Origin: Calycina herbarum
Lineage: Eukaryota > Ascomycota > Leotiomycetes > Helotiales > Pezizellaceae
DNA length: 64,000 bases
Assembly (NCBI GenBank): GCA_001414485.1
Contig: LLEY01000190.1
Coordinates: 1-64,000, forward strand
Direction of reading: 5' to 3'
In this document: in pieces, positions 46,101-56,462 of the stretch
Layout of the letters: every line of letters starts with the position of its first letter
Numbering within the stretch: position 1 is the stretch's first letter
Position numbers and translations under genes: made by a program
The notes under the pieces: generated by a model
What the model saw: only the letters and a program-made list of their open reading frames with translations
Database searches by the model: none
What the model was told of the DNA's origin: nothing

Positions 46101-48469
46101 GTTCGATCTAGTAGTTAACTTAGTTTCGTAGTAAGAGAAGCTTATTTAAAGCTCTTTTTAAAAAGACATCTTTAAAGTTTATATATTCCTAGTAAACGTT
46201 CTATTCTACTAGTTATTTATCTAAAGTGTAATCTACTAAAGAGAGCTCTATATATAACCTATTTATAAGAGCATAGTCGATCTCTTATAAGCTAGTAGAG
46301 AAGACTTCGTTATCGCGCTTTTAAAGGTTAAGTTTAAAAGCAGTAGCTCTAATATAATAGATATTAATAGCGAAGTCTTCTGTAGGTTTATAGATATCTA
46401 TAAGTAAGCTTATAGCTGCTTTATAGTCTATAACTAAACGTTTTCCTAAAGAGGATCGACAACGTTGTTAGCGGTTAGGAATAAGGACCTATATTCTATT
46501 CTAGACAGAGACGAGGTCTTACTAAAAGCTTTTGTCTAGAATTTCCTTAAGAGTGACTAGTAGTAGGGTTTAGCGCTAGCTTTGAGGCAGTATCGAATAG
46601 ATTAATATAGGTTCCTCTATAGCTTTCTAGTAGAGGTCGCGGTTCTCTATATCCTCCTAAGCCTAGAGGTCTAGTAGAGAGATAGTTATCGATTCTCTAG
46701 TAATAGATACTAAGTAATCGAATTAATAAACTAGAGAGAGGGATTCTAGCTACTTAATCTTATAGCTATAGACTATTAACTTTACGTTTACGTCTATAAG
46801 CTATTAATAGCTGATAATAATATTATATTTACTAATATTAGTAATTAGAAAGGGTATATTAGTAAACTGTTGTCTATTAATACTTAGTGTTAAGCGAATA
46901 ACACGAGTAATCGCTAGTCTTTTATATCTATTAAACTCTATAATTAATATTATATATAATAGCTTTTTTATAGCTTATCTATAATATTAACTTAACTAGT
47001 TAGCTAAAGCTGTGTTAATAAATAGCTATCTATTTACTCTAGTATTAATAAGTCTAGTAGTATTAAAAGTATATCTATTCTTAATTAAAGTATATATAGT
47101 TATAAAAGCCTTTCTACTTATTATATAACTTAGATTAAGAGGTTAAGATCTAAGTTTATTTTACTCTAAAGAGGAGACTTGTTTTAAAGCTATTCTTTTC
47201 CTAAGTTCTTATAAACGAGTTCCTTATTAGCTGATTCTTCTCTAGACGCTTATAGTCTATAGGAGTCTATAAGCGAGTTTTCAGCGTCTTCTAATAGCTT
47301 AATAGCTGTAGAGGGTTTTTAAGAAAGAGGGTATTTACTAGCGTAGTACCTAGGTTTATTATAATTATAATAGATAACGTTTGCTACATCTTAGACAGGA
47401 GTTATACTCTTATAAGTAGGTAAAGGAGTCTTATAGTCTATAACTAAGGAGTAACGGACTAGGCTTTAGGTTAGTAGATAACTAATAGTAGTATATAGAG
47501 CTGGAAGTTAGTAAATTAATCTATAGCTAGTAGGGAAACCTCTTATAGGTAGGCGGCGGTTGTAGTAAGTTATAAAGCGTTCCTTAATAGTTACTCTATC
47601 TTAATAGATAGAGTAATAGCGGTTATATAACTAGTTAAAGGTTGCTAGGGTGATTCAGACTAGTAAGATACTTACTTAGAGAGCTAGCGTAAGCTTCTAG
47701 TATAAATCTTTAAACTACTTACTTAATAAGATATAAGCCTTAGTTATAAGGCTTAAGAAGGTTGCTTTAAACATAGTAAAAGTCTTGTTCTCTTATATTA
47801 AGAGTTTATAAAAGACCTTATAAGCCTCTATAGCTTTGTTACTATTTATAAACAAGGTATCTAGATATATAAGTATATCTATAACGTTTATAAATAAGGT
47901 AGGGGAACTGAAATCTATCTATAGTTCTAGGTACTCTTATACTACGCCGGAAGTAGCTATAAAGACAAAGGTAAGTTTATCTTATTCGTCTTTGAAGAGG
48001 TTCTTTCTTATTTTACTAGCTAGGATAATCTACTAGGTCTTATATAACGGGGAGATGTTATCCTTAAGTTTCTTACTATCTTAGAACTTACGAGTAGAAT
48101 TGTCGGAACTAAATCAGGAACGGGAGGAGTTAGTAGTAGCCTCTTAGAGAGCTTGTATATACTCGTAGCTTAGAAGAGGGTTATTAGAGTAGTTTATAAG
48201 CAACGGGGTTTAGTAGAGTTATATACGTAAAGAGAGGATTTTAGCCTATAAACGAACGTTTTCGTCTATAGGAGGCTTACTTATTATAAGGGAGGTAGGC
48301 GAGGGAGGGGCGACTCTAGGGGTGTTATCCGGTTGTTGAGGCTTAGTTCGAGACGAGCTAGTAGGTGTCTTCTCTTTTCTACCACGACCACTTCGAGTGT
48401 CGGCTATTGTATTATCGGAAAGGAAAGAGGAGAAGGTAGGGAGAGGTTGTAAAAAAGGTTGTATAGGCC

Positions 48470-48632
48470 GTTATAGGCGTGTCTTTCGAGGAGGTGAGTC
48501 GTTACGGACGCAGAGATGCTCGAGGGATCCGTTTATAGGAAGAGGATGCTGTTACGGGCAGAAGGGGCAGGCTGTTACAGGCGTGCTTGTCGAGGAGATA
48601 AGTCGTTACGGACGTAGAGATGCTCGAGGGAT
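48470..48632 (-). repeat. 59-bp direct repeat near the 5' end of the Gypsy interior
   Basis: Copies at 48470-48528 and 48574-48632 share TCGAGGAG, GTCGTTACGGACG and AGAGATGCTCGAGGGAT with a few differences. The GTTACGG/GTTACGA motif recurs several more times up to 48690. It lies between the gag-like region and the 5' LTR. Confidence 0.8.
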
Positions 48633-48742
48633 GGTCGTAGTTACACTGTTACGAGTGTAAGATCTTCTAGCCGTTACGAGCGTAGAATCCGGTCGATATT
48701 ATAGTCCTTCGTAGGGAGTTGGGTTGTTTAAGCTTTATATAA

Positions 48743-48974
48743 TGTTACGATCTATAACTGAAGGCAAAGGTATAAGAGTATATGTGTGTATATTCGAGAA
48801 TTTAAAGCTACAGTTCTAAGAACGAGGGAATGCGGAATATATACCCTACGAAAAAGGGGTATTCCTACTAACTGTAAAGAGCCTTTAATCTCGTTATAAA
48901 TCCGTCCAAGCGTTGCGGCTCTGACGGTCACGTGTAGGACTGAGAATCACGTGTTACGGACCAGCGCCGTAACA
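48743..48974 (-). repeat. 5' LTR of the Gypsy element
   Basis: 232 bp, plus-strand text starting TGTTACGATC and ending CGCCGTAACA, followed by the target duplication AAATC. It is less mutated than the 3' LTR. It lies 17 bp from the ankyrin relic's start codon. Confidence 0.92.
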
Positions 48975-48990
48975 AAATCTACTTTAAACA

Positions 48991-49790
48991 ATGCCTCCTA
49001 TAAATGAAACTTTTGACAGTCAGCGAAGATTATATATTGCTACAAGGGAGGGAGATATCGAGCGTATAAGTCGCTTGCTCGAAGCCGGTGAAAATGTTAA
49101 TAAAGCAAATATAGATGGAGATACGCCTTTGTATTTGGCGGTTTGGAAACAGTCGAAACCGGCAATAAGGCTCCTAGTCCTTAACGGTGCAAGTACAACG
49201 AAACACGACGCCAGGGGAAAGTCGCCATTAGAAAAGGCAGAGCAATAGGGTGGTGAAGAACTTGGCGCATTTTTGAAGAAAGTGTAGTAAGATTATCTTA
49301 TACTTTAATCGGATTTAACAAAATATATACTAACTAGAGACTAGACCAAATTCAACAACACCTTAGAATACAGGTGTCTCATCAACATTTATCTGCCAGA
49401 AGGACGAACTCTACTACAAGTAGCAGCGTAATCAGATTTGGCCGATGCTATTCGAGTACTCTGCGACCGCGGTGTAGATATTGAAGCAAAAGGGGAGGAT
49501 GGTCAAACAGCTCTTTATATAGCAGCACAGTCAGGCTTAGTCGACGCTATTCAAGCGCTCTGCGACCGCGGTGTAGATATTAAAACAAAAGGGAAGGATG
49601 GTTAAACAGCTCTTCATATAGCAGCACAGTCAGGCTCGGTCGACGCTATTCAAGCGCTCTGCGACCGCGGTGCAGATATTGAAGCAAAAGGGGAGGATGG
49701 TCAAACAGCTCTATATATGGCAATACAGTCAGGCTCTCGCTTTGGTTAAGCCATGTTGTTACTGATACAGCACGAGCCTAGAGGATGTTA
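48991..49790 (+). pseudogene. ankyrin-repeat protein relic
   Basis: The first frame, 48991-49248, reads as ankyrin repeats (RRLYIATREGDIERISRLLE, then GDTPLYLAVWKQSKPAIRLL). After a stop and a decayed stretch, three 99-bp units (33 residues each, with CTGCGACCGC at 49461, 49560 and 49659) encode near-identical ankyrin repeats containing ALCDRGVDIEAKGEDGQTAL. In-frame stops occur at 49248, near 49430, near 49602 and near 49749, several at CAA or TGG-like positions. The Gypsy 5' LTR sits just upstream of the ATG and would separate the gene from its promoter. It was probably a fungal ankyrin/NLR-tail type gene; the original N-terminus is unknown. Confidence 0.75.
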
Positions 49791-50902
49791 GGCTCAATGA
49801 TCGTATGGCCCTAGGAGACTCTGGGGCGTATTTCTTATGTTTTATATTTCATAAGTCAATCAAGGGCAGTTGTGTCAGTAATATACTGGCAGTAAAATAC
49901 TATAGTATTTTTATTACTTTTTATCAGTGTAGGCTGTAAAAACATACAAATCCTGTCTCTCCTTCCCTGCTTCATTAGCCCTGCTAATGGAAATCGCACA
50001 GTAAGGTTTATGCTTTGCATTTTTCTTTAGCCGTATATCAGGAGCATAACGCGGGGCATAATGTGCTAGTCGGAGCTTCTTCCCTTCTTAAATCGTTCTA
50101 AGTATTGCTTTAACCATCGAATCCTTGTATTAGCGTTCTCCCTTATTAGTGCCCACGCGTCCAGCTTCCTTAGATACATAATCACGTATGTCTTGTGCAA
50201 GTATTCACCACAACCCCCTTCTTAAACATGTACTTAGTATGGCTTCAATTATCTGCTAGAGGGAAACCCCCAGCCGTGCTACTATAGTCTCAGACCTACA
50301 CAGCACGTTAAAAGGAATAATAATAATAATAATAATAATATAAGAGGTTACAAATTTGGGTGCGGCCCCTGCGCCATTAATTCCTGCACCTTGTGTGAAA
50401 TGGTGGTTCTATTACTAAGCATTGTCTGAATTGTTAGACAATTAATTGAAATATTCTAAACTTAAAATACTTTATAAATAAACCTTAAATCGAAAATCCG
50501 AACTACTAATCTAGACTTAATCGCTGCCTGTATCGATTGTAGAAATAATAGCGTCTCCTTTAAGAACCTAGTGAAGTCTGGAGTCCCAAATTGTTCTAGC
50601 TGTTAATGCCAAGACTATATGCTACATAGACTATGTTTAGTGAGGTACTGGGACGAGGGGAAGATTGATAATAAGCAACCGCCAACTTGCTTATACTGCT
50701 CGATGGAGTGGAATATTAAGAGAGGGGCTGCGTTGTATTTCGTAAATGATATTGAAGAATGGTTCTAGTAGTGTAAAAGGGTTAGGACTGAGTAATAGCT
50801 AGAATGGTGTTATAGAAAGCTGTTGTTTCTTTACTAGGTAGTTCAATTTATATTCCAAGTTTACAGTTCTTCTATCCTTAAACCTACATGCCTAAAGTGA
50901 CC
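49791..50902. other. decayed sequence with AAT microsatellite
   Basis: No intact gene. An (AAT)n microsatellite of about nine units lies at 50315-50342. Near 50520-50770 a plus-strand translation gives fragments with spaced Cys (PPTCLYCSMEWNIKRG) interrupted by stops, which may be a zinc-finger-like relic; this is weak. Confidence 0.4.
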
Positions 50903-51838
50903 CTAGGCACTCTCTTCCCGCTCTCCAACTACTTTAATACACCAATTCAAGAAATGATCAAAGCCCTGCGTTGGGTTGGCTTCGTAGACTTGCCAGTTCC
51001 GTTTGATGAATGCTTTCAATTCTGTAAAGAACTCTTCAATCGGATTAAGATCTAGAGAGTATAGTAGTAAATAAACAAGTTTAACCCTAGCATCAGCACA
51101 CATCTCTGTAATTCGATCTATATGATAGAAAGATGTATTATCTATTACAAGCACTGATTTTGGCTCTGGCCACCTACCACAAAAGGGCAGCAGCTGCTTA
51201 ATAAAATCCTTAAACACTTCGCTGTCTGTGGTTCCCTGGAAGATACGACTAAAAATTACCCCATCTACTGTATAGGCTGGCAGTATTTGGTATCGCTGCT
51301 TACGCTGAAAGCGAGTAATTTGGACAGGAGTTGTCCTAATAGGAGACTAGCCAGTCCTCTGGAAACCGATACGTTTATCGTAGCCGGACTTATCTTTAAA
51401 GACAAAGTGCTTAGGTAAGAGACTTGAAATTTGGTATAGATAGTGGTTATGTAGATCCGCATTCCGCCTATTTGTAATGCGACGAATTTGCTTCTTAGTC
51501 CAGCCCCTTGAACGTAGCGCTCTTCTAATGCTGGAAACTGTTATAAGAACATCGAACTCGTCTAAGAGGAAGAGTACCATTTCAGACTGATATAGCCCAG
51601 GCTTTTCTAGAAAGTACTCACAAAGGGCGTCTAGCATAGGAGATGTAATGCTACGCTGTCGCCCTCCGCTGTTTTAGGGGGCTTGAGAGGCGCTATAATA
51701 TCGAACGTTTGAGCGTATCCTTCGTACGCCGCGAGTCCTACAGTTAGCTGCTATTGCGATCTCCGAATAAGTAAACAATCCACTTGAAAGCATGTCAGTA
51801 ACTAGAGTAACCTGCGACTTTGCAAGACGTGGCGCCAT
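50903..51838 (-). pseudogene. Tc1-like (IS630/DDE_3-type) transposase, copy 2, nearly full length
   Basis: Read from ATGGCGCC at 51838 on the minus strand: helix-turn-helix region (MAPRLAKSQVTLVTDMLSSG), second DNA-binding part (LLDEFDVLITVSSIRRALRS), a catalytic-core start where the family has an Asp but FKDKSG is seen, then LVIDNTSFYHIDRITEMC and YSLDLNPIEEFFTELKAFIK with the last acidic residues. Two or more stops (near 51345 and 51675) break the frame, the first after GFQRTG. It matches copy 1 at 41728-42280 in inverted orientation. No clear terminal repeats were found by eye. Confidence 0.85.
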
Positions 51839-52761
51839 GTCTACGTGCTGACCACTATTAAGGAAAGATGGTAACGTTTGCTAAAGGTCAGCAAACAAAC
51901 CTTCGAGAATAACAACGCGGACTTGCAGGCCATAATAGTGGCATGGAGAGGCTAACCATATTAGGCCTGGTGCTTAAGCGAGGTGTGGCTTGCATAAACG
52001 TGTAGAGAGTATGAAAGGAGGACACCGTATTCGAAGTCGACTGTAAGGGCATGCGTTGTCCAATGTCTTGAGAGTCATTGACTGGTTGTTCCGCGCTTCC
52101 GGCGGCAGCCGATGTTTTGATCCGATGTTGCGCCGGCAAATCAGCTCAGCTACTGTAGGTACCCTGGTCTATAGTACAGTGAAGCAGAAAAAATATGAAC
52201 TGATTACTGGCAATTCTCTTTCAACAACAGCTGTTTTCTCGCTCTCAATTGTCCCGTTCGTGATTCATCTGAGTGTTGTTGAGCTTTAGAAATCGGTTCC
52301 GTTTGCCCAAAGGCACTTAATGTTCCGCCATTGTTAAAGACCGGACCAATCACAGCCTCCTAACCGGTTCGTAATACCTCACCTGCAATGGCTGTGCTGG
52401 TACGCTAAAGCAGCCTGGAAGCCATCAAGGTGCTTTTGCCCGCTGCTTGCGGGCGAAAATGATGGAGCAAAGACTATTCAGACGTATTGTCGTCACCTTT
52501 CCTACCTCCTTCCTAATCCACCACCTACACTTCTTAAACTCTCCTCCAGCTGCCCTCCTGGTCTCCTCTCTCTCCTCTTCCGCAACACAACCACATTCAA
52601 ACTTGCTACTCGCTACTCGCTACTTCGCATAACAACCCCTCCTCTTTATTCTATGCGACCTTGGAAACCCGAACCACAATCAGCATCCTCAATTTACAAA
52701 CCAAGTCTGCAGAAGCAGACGCGCATCTGCAGCAGTAGCCGGCGAAAGCTTCTGCCACGCA
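51839..52761. other. right edge of repeat island and ZRT3 promoter
   Basis: The first ~150 bp may belong to the Tc1-like element end. From about 52450 on, the plus strand is pyrimidine-rich and should be the promoter/5' UTR of the ZIP transporter. No gene supported. Confidence 0.45.
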
Positions 52762-54367
52762 ATGCAAACAATGGGACTCAAAATCGACAATGACGTTCGA
52801 GGGTGGATTATGTGTCTCGTTAGTGGCGTTGGTAAGGTGTGAAGCTCTATTCCAAAGAAACATGTCTTAACCTTTTGTGTCAGCTTGTGTTATCGGGGCA
52901 AGCATCATATGCGTCGATCTCATAATCCAGCGCTTTCCAGGCCGAAAGGACTTCCGGATACAAGACAGTAACATCTTTCTGGCCTCGTCATTGAGCTTGA
53001 GTTTTGGGGTTATGGTAGGCCTTTCATCCTTCCACCAAGACTACGCATGCTAACTTCTGGCTCCATAGTTGTTCTCATCACTTTATGGCATTCTACCTTC
53101 CTCGAAAAAATATCTCGAACGAAGCGGATTAGAATCAAAGGCGGCGTCATGGATACTTCTCGCATTTTTCATGGGAGGATTTGTTGGCATACAGATTATC
53201 TCGAGAATTGTTCACCAATACATGCCCTCACATGTGGTAGACTGCGATCACAGCCACGGGGACGACCCTCACTCGGATCACCAGGCCAGAAGGGACTCAC
53301 ACGCTGGTCATGGAGAACATTTGCACAACCACGATCACCACCATGAACACGATCACAACCATAACCATAATCATAACCACAAGGCAATTGGCGAGAACGG
53401 ACAGGCGACGGAATCAACCCCCCTTTTGGTTTCAGAACAAGACTCAAACAGCCTCATACCCCAAATTCCATCTATCAATGGTAGATTTGATAGCGCAGGA
53501 ACTCGAAACAGCAGCACTGCCACTGGTAGAAGACCTTCGACCTTTGATCGAGTCGGTTCCTTTGTCATGGACAGAAAGGCAAATTGCGACGAGACCGGTC
53601 CTTGTCTTGGATACTCGGATCCTTGTGGTAACGGATGTTTTAGTTTCCTGTCTTCTCTGAAAAACAAAAAATTGGCTCGACGCGCTACGGTCCTAGCACC
53701 TCCGGTATTTGATGAAGACGGCAATGAAATTCGTGGTGACCACTCAAGAGCAACAACCAGAACAGCATCTGTCAATGGATCTCGTGCTCACTCCCGTGTG
53801 CGTAGAGAGGAAGACTGCCAATCGGTTGACGCCAGCAGAAGCGATGATTTGGAAGCCCAAGAAGCACAGCATCATCACCATGTCCCCGAGAACGAGTTTA
53901 TGACTATCGGCTTTCAAACATCTATCGCTATTGCACTCCATAAACTACCAGAAGGATTTATCACTTACGCGACAAACCACGCCAGTCCTGCGCTTGGAAC
54001 ATCCGTCTTCATGGCTCTTTTCATTCACAATATCTCTGAAGGTTTCATCTTGGCTCTTCCACTCTATCTTGCTACTCAATCTCGCCTTCGCGCTATGCTA
54101 GTGGCTTCGCTCCTAGGTGGAATTAGTCAGCCTCTTGGTGCTGCCTTTGCAGCTGCCTGGTTCAAAGTTGCGGGGAATAGTGGACATACACCAGGAGAAA
54201 GATTGTACGGATGCATGTTTGCAGTCACAGCTGGCATCATGACAAGTGTTGCACTGATGCTCTTTGTCGAAGGTTTGAGCTTGAGCCATAATCGCAATTG
54301 GTGTATTGCCTTTGGATTCTTAGGCATGGCGATCATGGGCGCAAGTAATACATTGACTGCTGCTTAA
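52762..54367 (+). CDS. ZRT3: ZIP-family zinc transporter, Zrt3 type, 499 aa
   Basis: Three exons, 52762-52831, 52884-53014 and 53069-54367, 500 codons with stop. The first two are short and encode the first membrane segments (WIMCLVSGVACVIGASIICV and IFLASSLSLSFGVMLFSSLY). A second in-frame ATG nine bases later is an equally possible start. A long central loop holds a His-rich cluster (HNHDHHHEHDHNHNHNHNHK), expected to bind zinc. The C-terminal half has the ZIP signature helices, with ALHKLPEGFITYATNH and ALFIHNISEGFILALPLYLA, whose His and Glu residues form the metal path. The length is like yeast Zrt3 (about 500 aa), which exports zinc from the vacuole to the cytosol. Vacuolar location is inferred from the family. 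Confidence 0.9.
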
Positions 54368-56462
54368 AGGTGGGATATTGATATTGATTATCAACCTCTT
54401 TTTCGTCGCCGGATTTGGCTAGGGGCCATTGAAATTCACGAGAACAAGGCATAACGATAGAACAGACATCAGCGTTTGGAGTTAAGATTGTTTATACCAT
54501 GGATACCTTACGTAGGGGCTGGGGGGTTATTCTTTTTTCTTCCTGTTTGTATATGGGTACTCGGCAGCATTGGGAGGCTTTAATTCATTGATTCGTCAGG
54601 CTAGCATAGAGAGGCGTTGGGGACCTATTCTGTTTTAGAATAACCAGATCGTTGTGGCAAAAGCACTCGAATGATCACAAGACAAAACCAGCAGTATCGA
54701 AAACCAGTAAATTCAAATTGTTTATCCCCTGCGAAGTTTCTTACTTTTGAGCTCTGCTCCTCTAGTGACTGTAGCTTGATGAATTTTGATCCATTTTCAT
54801 TTGAGATAACACGTCTTATTACAGTCTCACAGTGGTAATAGAAAACGGCAGCAAATAGCTCTCGTTGTGGTACGCGTTCATAGTACAACTCCTTACCCCA
54901 AACACCCAAGCTAGGACTATCGAACGTGTCCAAAACATCAAGTTTAACATTCACAATAAATTTCGCTAGAAAATTGGAAATACAACTAGGTAAGCAGATA
55001 CGAAAAACCAGGGTATTTACTGCCGCGCGTGCTGTCCTCGCGATCCGGGCTCGGCGGGTTAGTTTCAAGCGAGGTATCTCGTTTCTTGAAGCCAGTTAGC
55101 TTTTAGCGAGATAGGAGAGAGGCGATCTTTACGGAGGTCTCCGAGCGGATGAATCCGTGAGGGTTTGACTCACTGTCCAGTGAAGTTAAATTCGCAGGCG
55201 AAGATGACGACGATTCGATTAATTTGAAGAGTAAACACAAAATCCAAGGCGAATCTGTAACAACCAACTTACCTTCCCATCACTTCATATTTTCCAAGCA
55301 GGAGTTACCAGTTTATTTTCAAACTACTAGGAGAAATGAAATAAGCTAAATAGACTTATTATGATATTTTAAAGAAAAGATAAAAGGTATTTTGATCTCC
55401 AATATCTTCGCCTAAATCTTAACTTTTCATCTCATTTCTCGAAGCTTTTAGTATAATATCGAGAAGATAAAAGAAAAATTGTTCTCTATTAACGTATATC
55501 TAAGCTATATCTATTGATTGATATTTCCCCAGCTCTTTAGAAAAGTCAAGTCAAGACAATAGAGCGGAGATATTTCTAGTGGAAAATGGAAATCAGTCAG
55601 TGTGACTCTCGGACTTTGAAAAAAAAGAATAGAAAGGGATAAAGAGTACCAGGGGTCGCAAAAATTCGCAACTGCACTTTGATACTTAAACACTTGCGCT
55701 ACTCTTTTAACCCTTGTGGGTGGGGGAATGGAATCTAACTATTCGAGCCTTTTTTAGGGTTGAGCAAGCAAAGTAGAGAGGTCGTCTAGTCTCGACAAGT
55801 TACAAACTCCTCCATCCCCGTAGAAGGGGCGAGAGAGAAGAGAAACCAGGAGAGTAAGGGCATACCAAGATAGAGGAACGAGTAATAAAAGAAAACCATG
55901 ATCAAGTTCACTCGCCACAAAAATCAACATATCAAAGATCAATGAAGTCGAATTCCCATCTCATCTTAATCCCATGCATCACGAATTATGCTAATGTCCT
56001 GTTCCTAGCCTACCCTTCCCTTACCCTCAGAAGCCCGCCCGCCTAATTCCTTTGGTACAAAACAACCCCCTATCTTATCTTAAACCTAGCTTAAGCATCA
56101 AAGAGCAGCTAGTCGGGTTCGAACCCAAAAGGTTTCTGCTTACGCTCATGTTCTTTTCCCATGTCTATCCCATCCCAGCCATATACAACACAAAAAAAAG
56201 CCCAAGTTTTCGACCCTTGTAAAAAAGGGTGTAAAGAGAAAGAAAAAAAGCTCAGCTGCTTGAGCTATTGTTCTAATATACACAATGTAAAAAAATCAAG
56301 GAATCCCCAAGAAAGAAAGGAAGAAAAGCTTTTGGTGGTAATGCAGGAATGACTCCAAGCCCAGAGCCACCTGACATGCGATATAAGGAGCGTCGCTAAA
56401 GTGGCAAATAAAAGCAGAAGAAAACAAAGTGTAGTTCAAAATGAAAAATGTGTGGTGGTGCC
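54368..56462. other. convergent intergenic region
   Basis: About 2.1 kb between the 3' ends of the ZIP gene (plus) and the Sec7 gene (minus). The minus frame at 54625-55068 has no recognisable domain and I do not call it. A GGGTTCGAACCC palindrome at about 56114-56125 resembles a tRNA T-arm but no tRNA folds around it. The rest is AT-rich. Confidence 0.5.

Larger units (their letters stand above)
42661..48974 (-). mobile_element. RIP-degraded Ty3/Gypsy LTR retrotransposon, TSD AAATC
   Basis: It is bounded by 232-bp LTRs (3' LTR 42661-42883 plus 43121-43129, 5' LTR 48743-48974) and flanked by AAATC at 42656-42660 and 48975-48979. Transcription is on the minus strand. A polypurine tract (AAAAGAGGGGGTAA, read at 43143-43130) abuts the 3' LTR. 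Gag-like sequence near 48400 reads TRSGRGRKEK. The reverse transcriptase region near 45590-45640 reads AYLNNILIYSNNK, which corresponds to the YLDD box of Gypsy RT with both Asp codons changed, followed by typical RT/RNaseH-junction sequence. Stops are dense throughout. CpA and TpG are rare and TpA is very common in most of the interior, the mark of RIP. The element is non-autonomous. Confidence 0.92.

Noticed and set aside
54625..55068. 147-aa minus-strand frame as a gene
   Set aside because: It lies between convergent genes, has no recognisable domain and shows low-quality composition. It may overlap 3' UTR.
56105..56140. tRNA suggested by the GGTTCGAACC palindrome
   Set aside because: The T-arm-like motif has no matching acceptor, D or anticodon arms on either strand.
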